A stretch of 64,000 nt of DNA. It comes from Streptomyces sp. Je 1-369 (lineage in GTDB: Bacteria > Actinomycetota > Actinomycetes > Streptomycetales > Streptomycetaceae). The stretch covers positions 4,183,254 to 4,247,253 of the forward strand of contig NZ_CP101750.1 in assembly GCF_026810505.1 (NCBI RefSeq), written 5' to 3'. Made by a program: the position numbers and the translations under genes. Shown piece by piece: positions 1-8,879 of this stretch (position 1 is the first letter of the stretch; the number at the start of each line of letters is the position of its first letter). The notes beneath the pieces are model-generated. The model searched no databases. It was not told the origin of the DNA and was given only the letters and a program-made list of their open reading frames with translations.

Positions 1-1
1 G

Positions 2-364
2 CCGCCGCAGGTGCTGCGGGTGAGCGTCGAGGACGGCGCCAAGGAGGACGAGGTGCGGGTGCCGCAGCAGCGGCAGCCGGCCACGGACTCCCCGGACCTG
101 CGTCTCGTCGAACAGCGCCAGGCGCCCATCGAGGAGTCGACCTCCCTGGGTGACGACACGGGAGCGGCGACGCTCCTCGACGTCGTAGGCCGTCTCGTGG
201 AGCGTGCCCGCGCGGCGGGCGAGCTGCGGGCGGACGTGACGGTGTCCGATGTCCTGCTGGTGATCGCCACGGCGGCGCCCTCGCTGCCGGACGCGGCACA
301 GCAGGCGGCGGCCTCGTCGCGGCTTCTCGACATCCTGCTGGAGGGTCTGCGGTCGCGGCCCTGA
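2..364 (+). CDS. TetR-family regulator, C-terminal fragment (cut by window edge)
   Basis: An open frame enters from the left edge and stops at 362-364. The last ~65 residues (from about LLDVVGRLVERARAAG onward, ending in LLEGLRSRP) look like the C-terminal ligand-binding and dimerisation helices of TetR regulators, where a DVTVSDVLLVIATAAPS-type segment is common. The preceding 50 residues are Gln/Glu/Arg-rich and less typical. They may be a linker or an unusual part of the domain. The DNA-binding half lies outside the window, so the assignment rests on the tail only. The next gene is on the same strand, ~200 bp downstream, with an inverted repeat in between. Confidence 0.5.
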   Translation, partial: PPQVLRVSVEDGAKEDEVRVPQQRQPATDSPDLRLVEQRQAPIEESTSLGDDTGAATLLDVVGRLVERARAAGELRADVTVSDVLLVIATAAPSLPDAAQQAAASSRLLDILLEGLRSRP

Positions 365-383
365 GCAGCGCCCATGCGGCGGG

Positions 384-420
384 AGGCTCAACTCCACGGT
401 TGACGTCGGACGTTGAGCCT
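384..420. terminator. Inverted repeat downstream of the TetR-like gene
   Basis: Nine-base arms AGGCTCAAC (384-392) and GTTGAGCCT (412-420) are separated by 19 bases, about 20 bp after the TetR-like stop codon and 145 bp before the sigma-factor gene. There is no T-run, so it could be a weak terminator or an operator for one of the two genes. Confidence 0.4.
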
Positions 421-565
421 TCCCCGAATGGGTGAACGGTAGTGCTCCATTACGGGAAGTCGCCCCGGACGGGTGGTTGCACGTCTTCTCCCTCGGCCGC
501 GGCACGACCGTGTGTCACTCTTTCCCGGTGGTCGGGTCTGAGTGTGCAACCGGGGGCGTTCCGCG

Positions 566-2434
566 ATGAGTGTTGACGGTCGGGACGAGGCGTCCCAGGA
601 CGGCCCCGGCAGCAGTGCGGGAGGCCCCGTCAGCGCGGCCGACGAGGCCGCTCCGAGCGTGCCGCCGCAGCGCGAGGGCAGTGCCGACTCCCTGATGCCG
701 GGAGGCGCCGAGGCGCCGGTGCCCGACGCCGACCTGATCGCGCGGATGCGTTCCGGCGACGACTCCGCGTACGAGGAGCTGTACCGCAGGCACGCCGAGG
801 CCGTGCGCCGCTACGCCCGCACCTGCTGCCGCGACGCCCACACCGCCGACGACCTGACCGCCGAGGTGTTCGCCCGCATGCTGCAGGCGGTGCGCGGCGG
901 CAGCGGCCCCGAGCACGCCGTGCGCGCCTACCTGCTCACCACCGTGCGCCGCGTCGCCGCCGGGTGGACGAAGTCGGCGAAGCGCGAGCACCTGGTCGAC
1001 GACTTCGCGGTGTTCGCCGCGCAGGCCGCGCGGGGCACCGAGGTCTCCGACGACGACACGTTGGATCTGGGCGCGGACGTCCGCGCCATGCACGAGGCCG
1101 AGCAGTCGATGGCCATGCAGGCCTTCCGGAGCCTGCCGGAGCGCTGGCAGGCCGTGCTGTGGCACACGGAGGTCGAGGACGAGTCCCCCAGCGACGTCGC
1201 CACGCTCTTCGGCCTCGACGCGAACGGCACGCGCGTGCTCGCGAGCCGGGCCCGCGAGGGTCTCAAACAGGCCTATTTGCAGGCGCATGTGAGTGCGACG
1301 CTGACCGAGAGCGAGGAGTGCGCGCGCTACGCCGACCGGCTCGGTGCCTACGCGCGCGGTGGCCTGCGCACCCGTGCCGAGCGTGGCCTGCGCAAGCACC
1401 TGGAGGAGTGCGCGAAGTGCCGGCTCGCCGCCGGGCAGATCAAGGACGTCGCGAGCGGGATTCCCGCGGTCGTGCCGATCGCCGTCATCGGCTGGTTCGG
1501 TGCCGCCGGGTACGCGAAGGTGGCCGCGCTCGTCGGCGGCGGCACCGTCTCGGCGGGCGCCGCGGGGGCCGCGGGTGCGGCCGCGGCCGGCGGGTCGACG
1601 GGCGGGTCCGCGGCCGGCGGTGCGGCCGCGTCCGAGGGGCTCGGCGCGCCCGCGAAGGCCGGTATCGCGGCGGGCGTCGTCGTGGCCGCCGGGGTCGCCG
1701 CGGCGATCGCCCTCACCGGAGGAGACGGCAAGCCGAAGGCGGCGGACCCTCCGCCGTCCAAGGAGCCCGTGGTCTCCGAGTCGGTCGTCCCGCGGAAGCC
1801 GCCGCCCGAGAAGCCGAAGGCCAAGCCGAAGCCGCCACCCCCCGCGCCGAAGCCGACCCCGAAGCCCACGCCCACCCCCACTCCGAAGCCGCCCGCCGAG
1901 GAGAAGCCCGAGCCGAAGCCCACACCCCCGCCCGCACCGAAGCCCAGGCCGACCCCGCCGAAGCCCGCCCCGAAGCCGCCGCCCCCGCCGCCACCGGCCC
2001 CCCGGGTCTACCAGTGGAACGAGCTGAAGTACGGCCTCACCGGCGACGGCACCAAGCCCGAGATGCGGCTCACGGAGAGCAGCTGGGTGTGGCAGCGCTG
2101 GGGCCTTTCGGTCGGCGACAGGCGGTACTCCCACGGGGTGACCGTGCACGGCCGGTCCTCCGTCACCATCGACCTGAACCGCAGCTGCTCCACGTACGAC
2201 GCGGTCGTCGGTGTCGACGACATGACGATGGGCCTCGGCAGGGTGCGCTTCTCCGTGTACGGGGACGGGGCGCGGTTGTGGCAGTCCCCGCTGGTCAAGG
2301 GCGGTGACGCGGCGGTACCGGTGCATGTGGACCTGAGCGGCCGCAACACGGTGAGGCTCGTCGTCGAACCGCGTACGCCGTTCGACACGACGGCGCTCGC
2401 GGACTGGGCGCAGTCACGGATGACCTGCCGCTAG
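566..2434 (+). CDS. Sigma-70/ECF-like sigma factor with putative zinc-finger, membrane segment and NPCBM-like C-terminal domain
   Basis: Predicted 622 residues from the ATG at 566; an in-frame GTG at 542 is also possible. After a ~50-residue acidic leader, residues ~55-130 resemble sigma region 2 (DLIARMRSGDDSAYEELYRR). Residues ~180-230 resemble region 4, with LPERWQAVLWHTEVE preceding the helix-turn-helix. A Cys-rich stretch around 275-290 (HLEECAKCR) looks like the zinc-finger domain usual in anti-sigma factors. A Gly/Ala run with a hydrophobic segment (AGIAAGVVVAAGVAAAIAL) follows, then ~90 residues of Pro/Lys linker. The last ~140 residues match the NPCBM/NEW2 carbohydrate-binding fold. 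Regulator, anchor and putative wall or glycan sensor thus lie in one chain. It converges on the next gene with 7 bp between the stops. A membrane-tethered sigma factor is inference. Confidence 0.8.
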   Translation: MSVDGRDEASQDGPGSSAGGPVSAADEAAPSVPPQREGSADSLMPGGAEAPVPDADLIARMRSGDDSAYEELYRRHAEAVRRYARTCCRDAHTADDLTAEVFARMLQAVRGGSGPEHAVRAYLLTTVRRVAAGWTKSAKREHLVDDFAVFAAQAARGTEVSDDDTLDLGADVRAMHEAEQSMAMQAFRSLPERWQAVLWHTEVEDESPSDVATLFGLDANGTRVLASRAREGLKQAYLQAHVSATLTESEECARYADRLGAYARGGLRTRAERGLRKHLEECAKCRLAAGQIKDVASGIPAVVPIAVIGWFGAAGYAKVAALVGGGTVSAGAAGAAGAAAAGGSTGGSAAGGAAASEGLGAPAKAGIAAGVVVAAGVAAAIALTGGDGKPKAADPPPSKEPVVSESVVPRKPPPEKPKAKPKPPPPAPKPTPKPTPTPTPKPPAEEKPEPKPTPPPAPKPRPTPPKPAPKPPPPPPPAPRVYQWNELKYGLTGDGTKPEMRLTESSWVWQRWGLSVGDRRYSHGVTVHGRSSVTIDLNRSCSTYDAVVGVDDMTMGLGRVRFSVYGDGARLWQSPLVKGGDAAVPVHVDLSGRNTVRLVVEPRTPFDTTALADWAQSRMTCR

Positions 2435-2441
2435 GGCCTGT

Positions 2442-5400
2442 TCAGGCACTCATGTCTCCGACGGCCGCGGTCGCGCATTCCAGCTCCGTCAGCAGTTCGT
2501 CCGTCGTCAGCGCGCTGCCCGCGGCGCGCTCCCGCTCGTACGCCTGCGGGCCGAGCGCCGTCAGGGCCGCGCGCTCCACGCGGTCCGCCTGCGCGTCCTC
2601 CGGGTGGGGCCGCGGATTGCCGTTGCGCAGGCCGGTGGCGGCGGTGAGGGCCCGGGCCGCGCGGGCGTGCTCACCGAGGTCGCTGAGCAGCACCGCGGCA
2701 CCGTCCACCAGTGACGCCACGATCACTTCGGAGCACCGGGACTCCACGGCTTCGCGCACCGCGCCGGTGACGATGGGCAGCCCCCTGGCGGGACCGGACT
2801 CGGCGGCGGCGACCCGGGACTCCATGGCGCTCAGGGCGACGCTGAACTGCGGGGGCGGCGTGCCGAACTCGGACTCGGCCCGCGATGCCTCGCACAGCGC
2901 GCGGGCCGTGTCGATGTCCCCCTCGTCCAGGGCGATCAGTGCCCCGAGGAGGCGTACGAAGGCACGTGAGTCCGTCACCCCGTACCGATCGGCCTCCCGG
3001 CGTGCCTCGTCGAGCACCTTCGTCGCCATGTCCCGGTCGCCCTCGCGGTAGGCGACCTCGGCGAGCCGGGCGAGCAGGAACGAGGACTCCGCGAAAGCGC
3101 CCACTTCATGGGCGAGGCGCAGCGCTTCCTCGTACTCGACGCGGGCCTCCTCGTGGTTGCTGCGGGCCATGGCCGCCTCGCCCGCCGCGCTGCTCACCTG
3201 GGCGCGCATCCAGCGGTCGCCGACCCGGCGGCTCAGCTCCCGCAGCTCCGCCAGGTCCTCGTCGACGCCGGAGAGGTTGCCCGGCATGTCGACGGCCATG
3301 TGCGTGCGGAACATGAGGATGACGCCGAGGTCCCAGTCCTCGCCGTACCGACGGCAGTTCTCGACCGTCCGGTTGAGCGGGACGAGCGCGTCCTCGTGGG
3401 TGCCGCCGGTGAAGAAGACGGAGAACGGCCAGAGCAGTCCGGGGAAGCGCGCCGTCTCGGGCAGGGGCTGCGAGAAGGCGGCGCGCAGGCCCTCGACGAG
3501 CGCCGTGTCGGCCCACTCCTCGTTATGGGCGGGCGAGTCCGCGGGCCTGGACTCCGCGACCAGGCACAGGTGCAGCAGCTTGAGCCGCATCCACGGCCAG
3601 TAGAGCGGGTCGTCCTCGGCGGGGAGGCCGGGTGGCGCGAGCTCCAGGACGCGGGCCATCCAGTCGGCGCCCTCCCTGCGGTAGTTGCGCAGCCACCAGA
3701 ACCAGCCGGTGTTCAGCGCCATGTCGATCGCGCCCGCCACGTCACCCTCCGCGGCGGTGCGCTGCAGTGCGGCCCGGATGTTGTCGAGGTCCGTCTCCAG
3801 GCGGCTGATCCACGGCAGTTGCTCCGCGGAGCGGAGCAGGGGCTCGGCGCGGGCGACGAGCTCCCGGAAGTACGCCGAGTGGCGGGCCTCGGCGGCGGCG
3901 AGCAGGGCGGGTGTCTCGGCGGCGCGCTCGGTCGCGTACTCGTGGATGGTCTCCAGGAGGCGGTACCGCATGCCGCCGACGGGGCCCGGGGACGGCACGG
4001 CGACCACCAGGGACTTGTCGACGAGGGCGCCGATCAGGTCGGTGGCGGGCGCGGTGCACACGGCTTCGGCGGCCGGGAGGTCCCAGCTGCCCGCGAAGAC
4101 GGACGCCTCGCGCAGCACGGCCCGCTCGGCCTCGTCGAGGAGGTCCCAGGACCAGTCGACGACGGCCCGCAGGGTCTGCTGGCGGGGCAGGACCGTGCGG
4201 CTGCCGCTGGTGAGGAGGCGGAAGCGGTCGTCGAGGCGGTCGGCGATCTGGCGCGGGGTGAGCAGCCGCAGGCGGGCGGCGGCCAGTTCGATGGCGAGCG
4301 GCAGGCCGTCGAGACGGCGGCAGATCTCGGCGACGGCCTCGGCGTCGGCCGCCGCGTCGAAGCCGGGCCGCACCGCGACGGCCCGCTCGGTGAACAGGCG
4401 GTGTGCCGGGTCGGGCGGGAGCGGCTCCACGGGGCGGACCGCTTCGCCCGGCACGCCAAGGGGTTCGCGGCTGGTGGCGAGGATGGTGAGGCCCGGGCAG
4501 TGGGTGAGGAGGGTCTCGGCGAGCTCGGCGGCGGCGCCGATCACGTGTTCGCAGTTGTCGAGGAGCAGGAGCAGGCTGCGCGGGGCGCAGTACTCGACGA
4601 GCAGGGCGACCGGGTCGTCCTGCGAGGTGGTCAGTTCGCTGGTCATCAGGATGGTCTCGCGCAGGTCGAGCGCGCTGACGACAGCGCCGGGCACCGCCTC
4701 TGGGTGGTCGAGCGGGGCGAGCTCGGCCAGCCATGCCTGCGGATGCCCGGCGGCGGCTTCCTCGGCGAGGCGGGTCTTGCCGGAGCCGCCCGGTCCGATG
4801 AGGGTGACGAGGCGGGCCCTGCGCAAGTCTGAACGGATGGCGTCGAGTTCGGGTTCCCGGCCGACGAAAGACGTCAGGCGGGCGCGGATGTTGCCGGTCT
4901 GGTCGGTTCGTCCCGCGCGCTGGGGTTGCGGCGCCTGTTGTTGTCTCTCTGGCGGGTGTTGTGTCGTCGGCGGGTGTCGCGTTTCTGCCGGATGTCGTGC
5001 CTCTGAAGGATGTCGTGTCTCTGAAGGATGTCGTGTCTCTGACAGTTGCTGCGCCGGTTCTCCTTGGGGCTGCCGCTGTCCCTGACTCGCCGGTTCCTGC
5101 CGGGGCTGTTCCGGGCCCGTGAGCAGTTCGGCGTGGAGCGCGCGCAGTTCCGGGCCCGGGTCGGTGCCGAGGCCGTCGGCGAGGGCGCGGCGCGCTTCCT
5201 CGTACGCGGCGAGGGCGTCGGCTCCGCGGCCGGCGTCGCGCAGGGCGCGGATCAGCAGGGCGCGCAGTGTCTCGTCGTAGGGCTGGGCGGAGGTCAGTTC
5301 CCGCAGTTCCGGTACGACCTCGGGGGCGCGGTCGAGGGCGAGGTCCGCCTCGATGCGTGCGCGGACGGCCTCCGTGCGGTGTGCCTCGGGGCGCGCCGCG

Positions 5401-5831
5401 GTGGCGCGGTCGGGCAGGTCGGCGAGGGCGGGGCCGCGCCACAGGGCGAGCGCGTCGCGCAGGGTGCGGGCGGCCAGGGCAGGGGCGCCGCGGTCCAGCG
5501 CCGCCCTGCCCTCGCGCGCGAGGCGCTCGAAACGGTGCAGGTCGACGTCGTCGGGGGTGACCGCGAGGCGGTAGCCGCCGGGGGCGGACACGACGGCGTC
5601 CTTGCCGACGGCCCGGCGCAGGCGGCCGACCAGGGCCTGGAGGGCGGCGGGCGCGTCGGCCGGCGGGTCGTCGGCCCAGACCTCGTCGATGAGCGCGCCG
5701 ACGGTCGCCGTGCGGTTCGCCTGGAGCGCGAGGGCGGCGAGCAGGGCACGCAGCCGCTGGCCCCCTACGGACAGAGGGGCGCCTTGGTCGTCGTACGCCT
5801 CGGTGGCGCCCAGGATTCGGTACCGCACCAC
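2442..5831 (-). CDS. AfsR-type transcriptional regulator (SARP-like N-terminus, NB-ARC-type ATPase, TPR region)
   Basis: 1129 residues from the GTG at 5831, with GGGGAG seven bases upstream. Residues 1-95 form the OmpR/SARP winged-helix (GQRLRALLAALALQAN, ALIDEVWADDPP). Residues ~100-245 are the bacterial transcriptional-activation (BTAD) helices. A low-complexity linker of Gln/Pro and hexapeptide repeats spans ~245-310. The ATPase follows, with Walker A GPGGSGKT (~345) and a Walker B-like LLLLLDNCEH. The C-terminal third is helical and TPR-like, typical of AfsR-class activators. Such proteins usually bind direct repeats near -35 boxes and respond to ATP or to kinase input; the target here is unknown. 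An asparagine-synthase-like gene lies upstream on the same strand, but nothing shows that it is the target. Confidence 0.88.
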   Translation of the reverse strand: MVRYRILGATEAYDDQGAPLSVGGQRLRALLAALALQANRTATVGALIDEVWADDPPADAPAALQALVGRLRRAVGKDAVVSAPGGYRLAVTPDDVDLHRFERLAREGRAALDRGAPALAARTLRDALALWRGPALADLPDRATAARPEAHRTEAVRARIEADLALDRAPEVVPELRELTSAQPYDETLRALLIRALRDAGRGADALAAYEEARRALADGLGTDPGPELRALHAELLTGPEQPRQEPASQGQRQPQGEPAQQLSETRHPSETRHPSEARHPAETRHPPTTQHPPERQQQAPQPQRAGRTDQTGNIRARLTSFVGREPELDAIRSDLRRARLVTLIGPGGSGKTRLAEEAAAGHPQAWLAELAPLDHPEAVPGAVVSALDLRETILMTSELTTSQDDPVALLVEYCAPRSLLLLLDNCEHVIGAAAELAETLLTHCPGLTILATSREPLGVPGEAVRPVEPLPPDPAHRLFTERAVAVRPGFDAAADAEAVAEICRRLDGLPLAIELAAARLRLLTPRQIADRLDDRFRLLTSGSRTVLPRQQTLRAVVDWSWDLLDEAERAVLREASVFAGSWDLPAAEAVCTAPATDLIGALVDKSLVVAVPSPGPVGGMRYRLLETIHEYATERAAETPALLAAAEARHSAYFRELVARAEPLLRSAEQLPWISRLETDLDNIRAALQRTAAEGDVAGAIDMALNTGWFWWLRNYRREGADWMARVLELAPPGLPAEDDPLYWPWMRLKLLHLCLVAESRPADSPAHNEEWADTALVEGLRAAFSQPLPETARFPGLLWPFSVFFTGGTHEDALVPLNRTVENCRRYGEDWDLGVILMFRTHMAVDMPGNLSGVDEDLAELRELSRRVGDRWMRAQVSSAAGEAAMARSNHEEARVEYEEALRLAHEVGAFAESSFLLARLAEVAYREGDRDMATKVLDEARREADRYGVTDSRAFVRLLGALIALDEGDIDTARALCEASRAESEFGTPPPQFSVALSAMESRVAAAESGPARGLPIVTGAVREAVESRCSEVIVASLVDGAAVLLSDLGEHARAARALTAATGLRNGNPRPHPEDAQADRVERAALTALGPQAYERERAAGSALTTDELLTELECATAAVGDMSA
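4954..5043 (-). repeat. Five tandem 18-bp repeats coding for (S/A)ETRHP-like hexapeptides
   Basis: Consecutive 18-base units such as GGATGTCGTGTCTCTGAA (units start at 4954, 4972, 4990, 5008 and 5026) encode SETRHP, SETRHP, SEARHP, AETRHP and a diverged PTTQHP in the linker between the DNA-binding half and the ATPase of the AfsR-type regulator. The units at 4990, 5008 and 5026 are nearly identical, so copy number may vary between strains. Confidence 0.9.
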
Positions 5832-5897
5832 GTCATTCTCCCCGCCCCGGCGCGCGGGGGCGCGTGCTTTCTTTTCGGGCGCGCGTCGCCGGGCTCG

Positions 5898-7982
5898 TTA
5901 GCGCCCCGCTCCTAGGGCTCCCCTCTGCGGCACCACACTCCCCGTAGGAACAGCTCGTTGCCGTGCTGGAGTCCCCGTCCAGCACGTTCCTCTTCGCGAC
6001 AGCAGGCGCCTGAGCCACAGTTCGGTGGAGACCAAATCGGCCAGGCCGTCCAGCGGAAGCGGTTCCCCTTCGGCGGCCGAGCGCAGGGCCTTGCGGACCA
6101 CGCGGGCCTCGACGAGCCCCGCCTGGGCGAGGAGCGGGGTGTCGAAGAGCGCGATGAGGTCGTCGACGGCCATGCGGAGACCGGTGCGGGCGGCCGCCGC
6201 GTTCGAGGCGTGGGAGGGGGCGCCCCAGCCGGAGGGCAGTTCGGCGACTCCGGCGCCCTCCAGGACGGTGCGCAGGATCGAGGCCCGCGCTCCGGGCTGT
6301 ACGCGCAGCGCTTCGGGGAGCGCCCGGCAGGCGCGGACCACCTGGTTGTCCAGGAAAGGGGCGTGCAGGCGCTGGAAGCGGACCTCGGCGGCCTGTTCCA
6401 GGACGCGGAGGTCCGCGGCGTGCCGGGCGAGGGCCGCCCGCGCGCGGAACTCGCCGGGCCGCTGCCCAGGGCCGCCGGGACGCATGGTGGTGTCCTGGAG
6501 GCGAACCGATACTTCAGCGAGTGCCTCGCCGGTCAGCCAGCGCGCGGCGGGTCCGGGCCTCGCCCACGCCAGGGCGGCGAGCGATGCCCCCACGGCTCCG
6601 CCGGGTTCGTCGAAGCGGCGCTGCAACAGGCGCTCGGCGAGCGAGTCGACGCCCGCGCGGTGCGGCATGCGGGCGAGCTTGCGGGCGGCGCCGTACACGC
6701 GCGCGGGGACCATCACCGAGCCGTCCGCCTTCGCCAGCGCCGCCACGGGGCGCACCATGTGGCGTCGTTTGCGGTCCATCAGGAGGTCGGCGAGGCGGGC
6801 CGGGTGGGCGTCGAGGACCTGCCGGGCGCCGTGGCCGGTGAAGTGGTCGGCGCTGCCCGAGGTGAGCCGGGCGCGGTGGCGCTGGGCGGCCACGAGGACG
6901 GCGCTCGGCTCGTCCGTCAGGGGCCCTTCGAGGTCGGCGTAGGGCAGGGCGTCCTCGCCCCCCGCGACGACCACGTGGTGCAGGCGCGGGTTGGCGGCGA
7001 TGGCGCCGGCCCGCTCCAGTTCGGCCTCCCTGCCGTTGACGGCCAGGTCGTTGAAGGTGACGGCGAGGAGCCGCTCCCCCGCGCCGGTGCCGTGGCCGAG
7101 CACCGTGCCGGGCATCCCGGGCAGACCGGCCGCAAGGAGGGCGAGGGTTCCCGAGGCGGGGCCTCCGGAGAGGTCGGCTCCGATGCCGGGCACCGGCATG
7201 CCGCGGGCCGCGCGCCGTTCGGCGGGCCCCATGCCGGGCACCGGGCCGGGGTCTATGTCCGTGCCGGGTACGTGGCGGGGTGCGGTGAGGCGGGCGCGTA
7301 CGGCGTCGATGAGGGCTTCGCGTACGCCGTCCACCGCGCTGTCGGGGTCGGTGGGGGCCGCGGCGACCGCCAGCGAGGCCACCGGTTCGTATCCGGCGAT
7401 CTCCCTCGCGCCCGTGCGCAGGATCAGTGCGTGTCCTGGGGGTACGCGCCGCACGCCCTGGTACGGCGTCGAGTCGTGCAGCGCTTCGGGGACGTCGGGG
7501 GCGGCGAGCAGCGCAGCGAGGTGGCCGATGTCCAGGTGGGCCTCGATGAGGTCGGCGAGCGGCAGGGCCGCCGTTCCGTAGGCCGTGCCGTCGGCCCAGG
7601 GGGTGTAGAAGACGGGGCGGGCCCCGGCGAGGTCGCCCGCGATCATGACGCGGCGGCCGACCTGCACGACGGCCGTGTAACTGCCGGACCAGGCGGTCAG
7701 GTGGCGCAGGGCGCCGCCGCGGGCGGCGAGGAGGCCGACCCTGAGCTCCTCGTCGGAGGCTCCGCAGGTGCCGAGGACCGCCATGCGGGTCTGCTCGTCG
7801 GCCGTCACTGTGCGTACTTCGTCGGCCCGCCAGTCGCCGACCGCCCAGAGCGGATCCGGATCACCCCAGAGGAGCTGGGAACCCACGGGGTGGACGGTCT
7901 GGCCGTCGTCACCGGTGGCTCCGGCCGAGCCCACCGCCGAGGATCTCGCGGCGGTACTGCTCCACCCCACCAACCACCGCAT
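5898..7982 (-). CDS. Asparagine-synthase-like ATP-dependent amide-forming enzyme (lasso-cyclase/beta-lactam-synthetase-like), no glutaminase Cys
   Basis: 694 residues from the ATG at 7982, which has GGAGG five bases upstream on the minus strand; the open frame extends further but without a good ribosome site. The N-terminus is MRWLVGWS, not MCGI/MCGV, so the Cys2 nucleophile of glutamine amidotransferases is missing. The degenerate Ntn-type half runs to ~230. The synthetase half has a pyrophosphate-loop-like ADLSGGPASGTLA. This is the layout of asparagine-synthase homologues that close amide rings, such as lasso-peptide cyclases and beta-lactam synthetases. No precursor peptide, RRE protein or transglutaminase-like protease accompanies it, so ring closure is only a possibility. 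It lies just upstream of the AfsR-type gene on the same strand (66 bp between them). Confidence 0.75.
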   Translation of the reverse strand: MRWLVGWSSTAARSSAVGSAGATGDDGQTVHPVGSQLLWGDPDPLWAVGDWRADEVRTVTADEQTRMAVLGTCGASDEELRVGLLAARGGALRHLTAWSGSYTAVVQVGRRVMIAGDLAGARPVFYTPWADGTAYGTAALPLADLIEAHLDIGHLAALLAAPDVPEALHDSTPYQGVRRVPPGHALILRTGAREIAGYEPVASLAVAAAPTDPDSAVDGVREALIDAVRARLTAPRHVPGTDIDPGPVPGMGPAERRAARGMPVPGIGADLSGGPASGTLALLAAGLPGMPGTVLGHGTGAGERLLAVTFNDLAVNGREAELERAGAIAANPRLHHVVVAGGEDALPYADLEGPLTDEPSAVLVAAQRHRARLTSGSADHFTGHGARQVLDAHPARLADLLMDRKRRHMVRPVAALAKADGSVMVPARVYGAARKLARMPHRAGVDSLAERLLQRRFDEPGGAVGASLAALAWARPGPAARWLTGEALAEVSVRLQDTTMRPGGPGQRPGEFRARAALARHAADLRVLEQAAEVRFQRLHAPFLDNQVVRACRALPEALRVQPGARASILRTVLEGAGVAELPSGWGAPSHASNAAAARTGLRMAVDDLIALFDTPLLAQAGLVEARVVRKALRSAAEGEPLPLDGLADLVSTELWLRRLLSRRGTCWTGTPARQRAVPTGSVVPQRGALGAGR

Positions 7983-8879
7983 CGCTGCCTCCACAGGCTG
8001 TGGACGGGCCGTCGGCGAAGTGCCGCCGGGCACGGCCGACCAGTACACCGAAGAACTGGGGACCCATGCTGCCACGAAGGAGGCGTGCGGGAAGGGCTGC
8101 GGGACGGCTTGCGCCCCCTGGAATGCGCCCCAGGTGGGCGGTAGTTGAGAGCAGAACGGTGCCCTGCTTCTTGTTGAGGCTCCAGGGAGGGCCCAGGGAG
8201 CGCCCGGGCGGCCCCGCGCACTCCCTGCGCACGGCGTGTGCGAGCTTGTGCGCTCGGCGCGTCCAGTCGTCACAGGTGTGCGCCTGTGACGCATCAGGGC
8301 GCAGGCGTGCGCCGGACCCGAACGCGGGCGCACACCGCGCTCGGACACATGCGCACACCGCCGTTGTGGGCGTTATGCCGGTTTCTGTACACGGGTGCTT
8401 TTCGGCCAAATCGGCCTGGCGCGGCCCAGGGAAAGAACCGTTCGGAGGCAACACACAGCCCGGGAGGCGGTGTTCGCCTCCCGGACCGGTCCGCCGCCCG
8501 CGGGGATGGAGGCGGCGGTGTCCCCCAGCCCACTGACTCCAGCGCAGCGGGCCGACCCACGCATCGCCAATGGAAGTCCCGTCGCCATGGCCGGAGAAGA
8601 GCGCACACACAGGCGCACGGCCACACGGCGGGAGCACACATCGCCGCCGAAGCACCTACGTACGGACAACAATCTCGCCATCCGGAACTGGGCCTCTTAA
8701 CGCTTGGGATGCGGCGAACTACGCTGTGTGTGCTGTTGTTTTCGCGGAGGCATATACCTGGAGGATCGGCCAAACGCTCTTGCGGCCGACTTTCCGGCCA
8801 CCGCCCCCGGGGAACGCGGCACGAATGCCGTGCGCGGTCCAGCCACTGCCCGGCAGCCGTCTGTGTCGAGGGGTGGCGC
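7983..8879. other. 897-bp gene-free divergent intergenic region
   Basis: The region separates the minus-strand asparagine-synthase-like gene from the plus-strand TPR-type regulator. Open frames across it have no recognisable protein character. It contains a CA-rich stretch with repeated GCGCACAC motifs (8326-8362) and the hairpin at 8460-8484. I looked on the minus strand upstream of 7982 for a short leader-core peptide and found no convincing one. Confidence 0.6.
8460..8484. terminator. Perfect 10-bp hairpin without T-run
   Basis: Arms CCGGGAGGCG (8460-8469) and CGCCTCCCGG (8475-8484) flank the loop GTGTT. With no T tract it may be a factor-dependent terminator, an mRNA leader structure or a protein-binding palindrome in the long leader of the gene at 8880. 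Confidence 0.5.

Noticed and set aside
515..2326. Long minus-strand open frame opposite the sigma factor
   Set aside because: It is a GC-rich antisense shadow composed mainly of Arg, Gly, Leu and Ala with no domain.
7983..8348. Possible lasso precursor or N-terminal extension upstream of the asparagine-synthase-like gene
   Set aside because: None of the three minus-strand frames shows a leader with a conserved Thr at -2 followed by a Gly/Cys core with an acidic ring residue, or a suitable start.
8238..8879. N-terminal extension of the TPR-type regulator
   Set aside because: His/Arg/Ala-rich random-looking sequence without a start signal; the ATG at 8880 has a good ribosome site and begins the family-like sequence.
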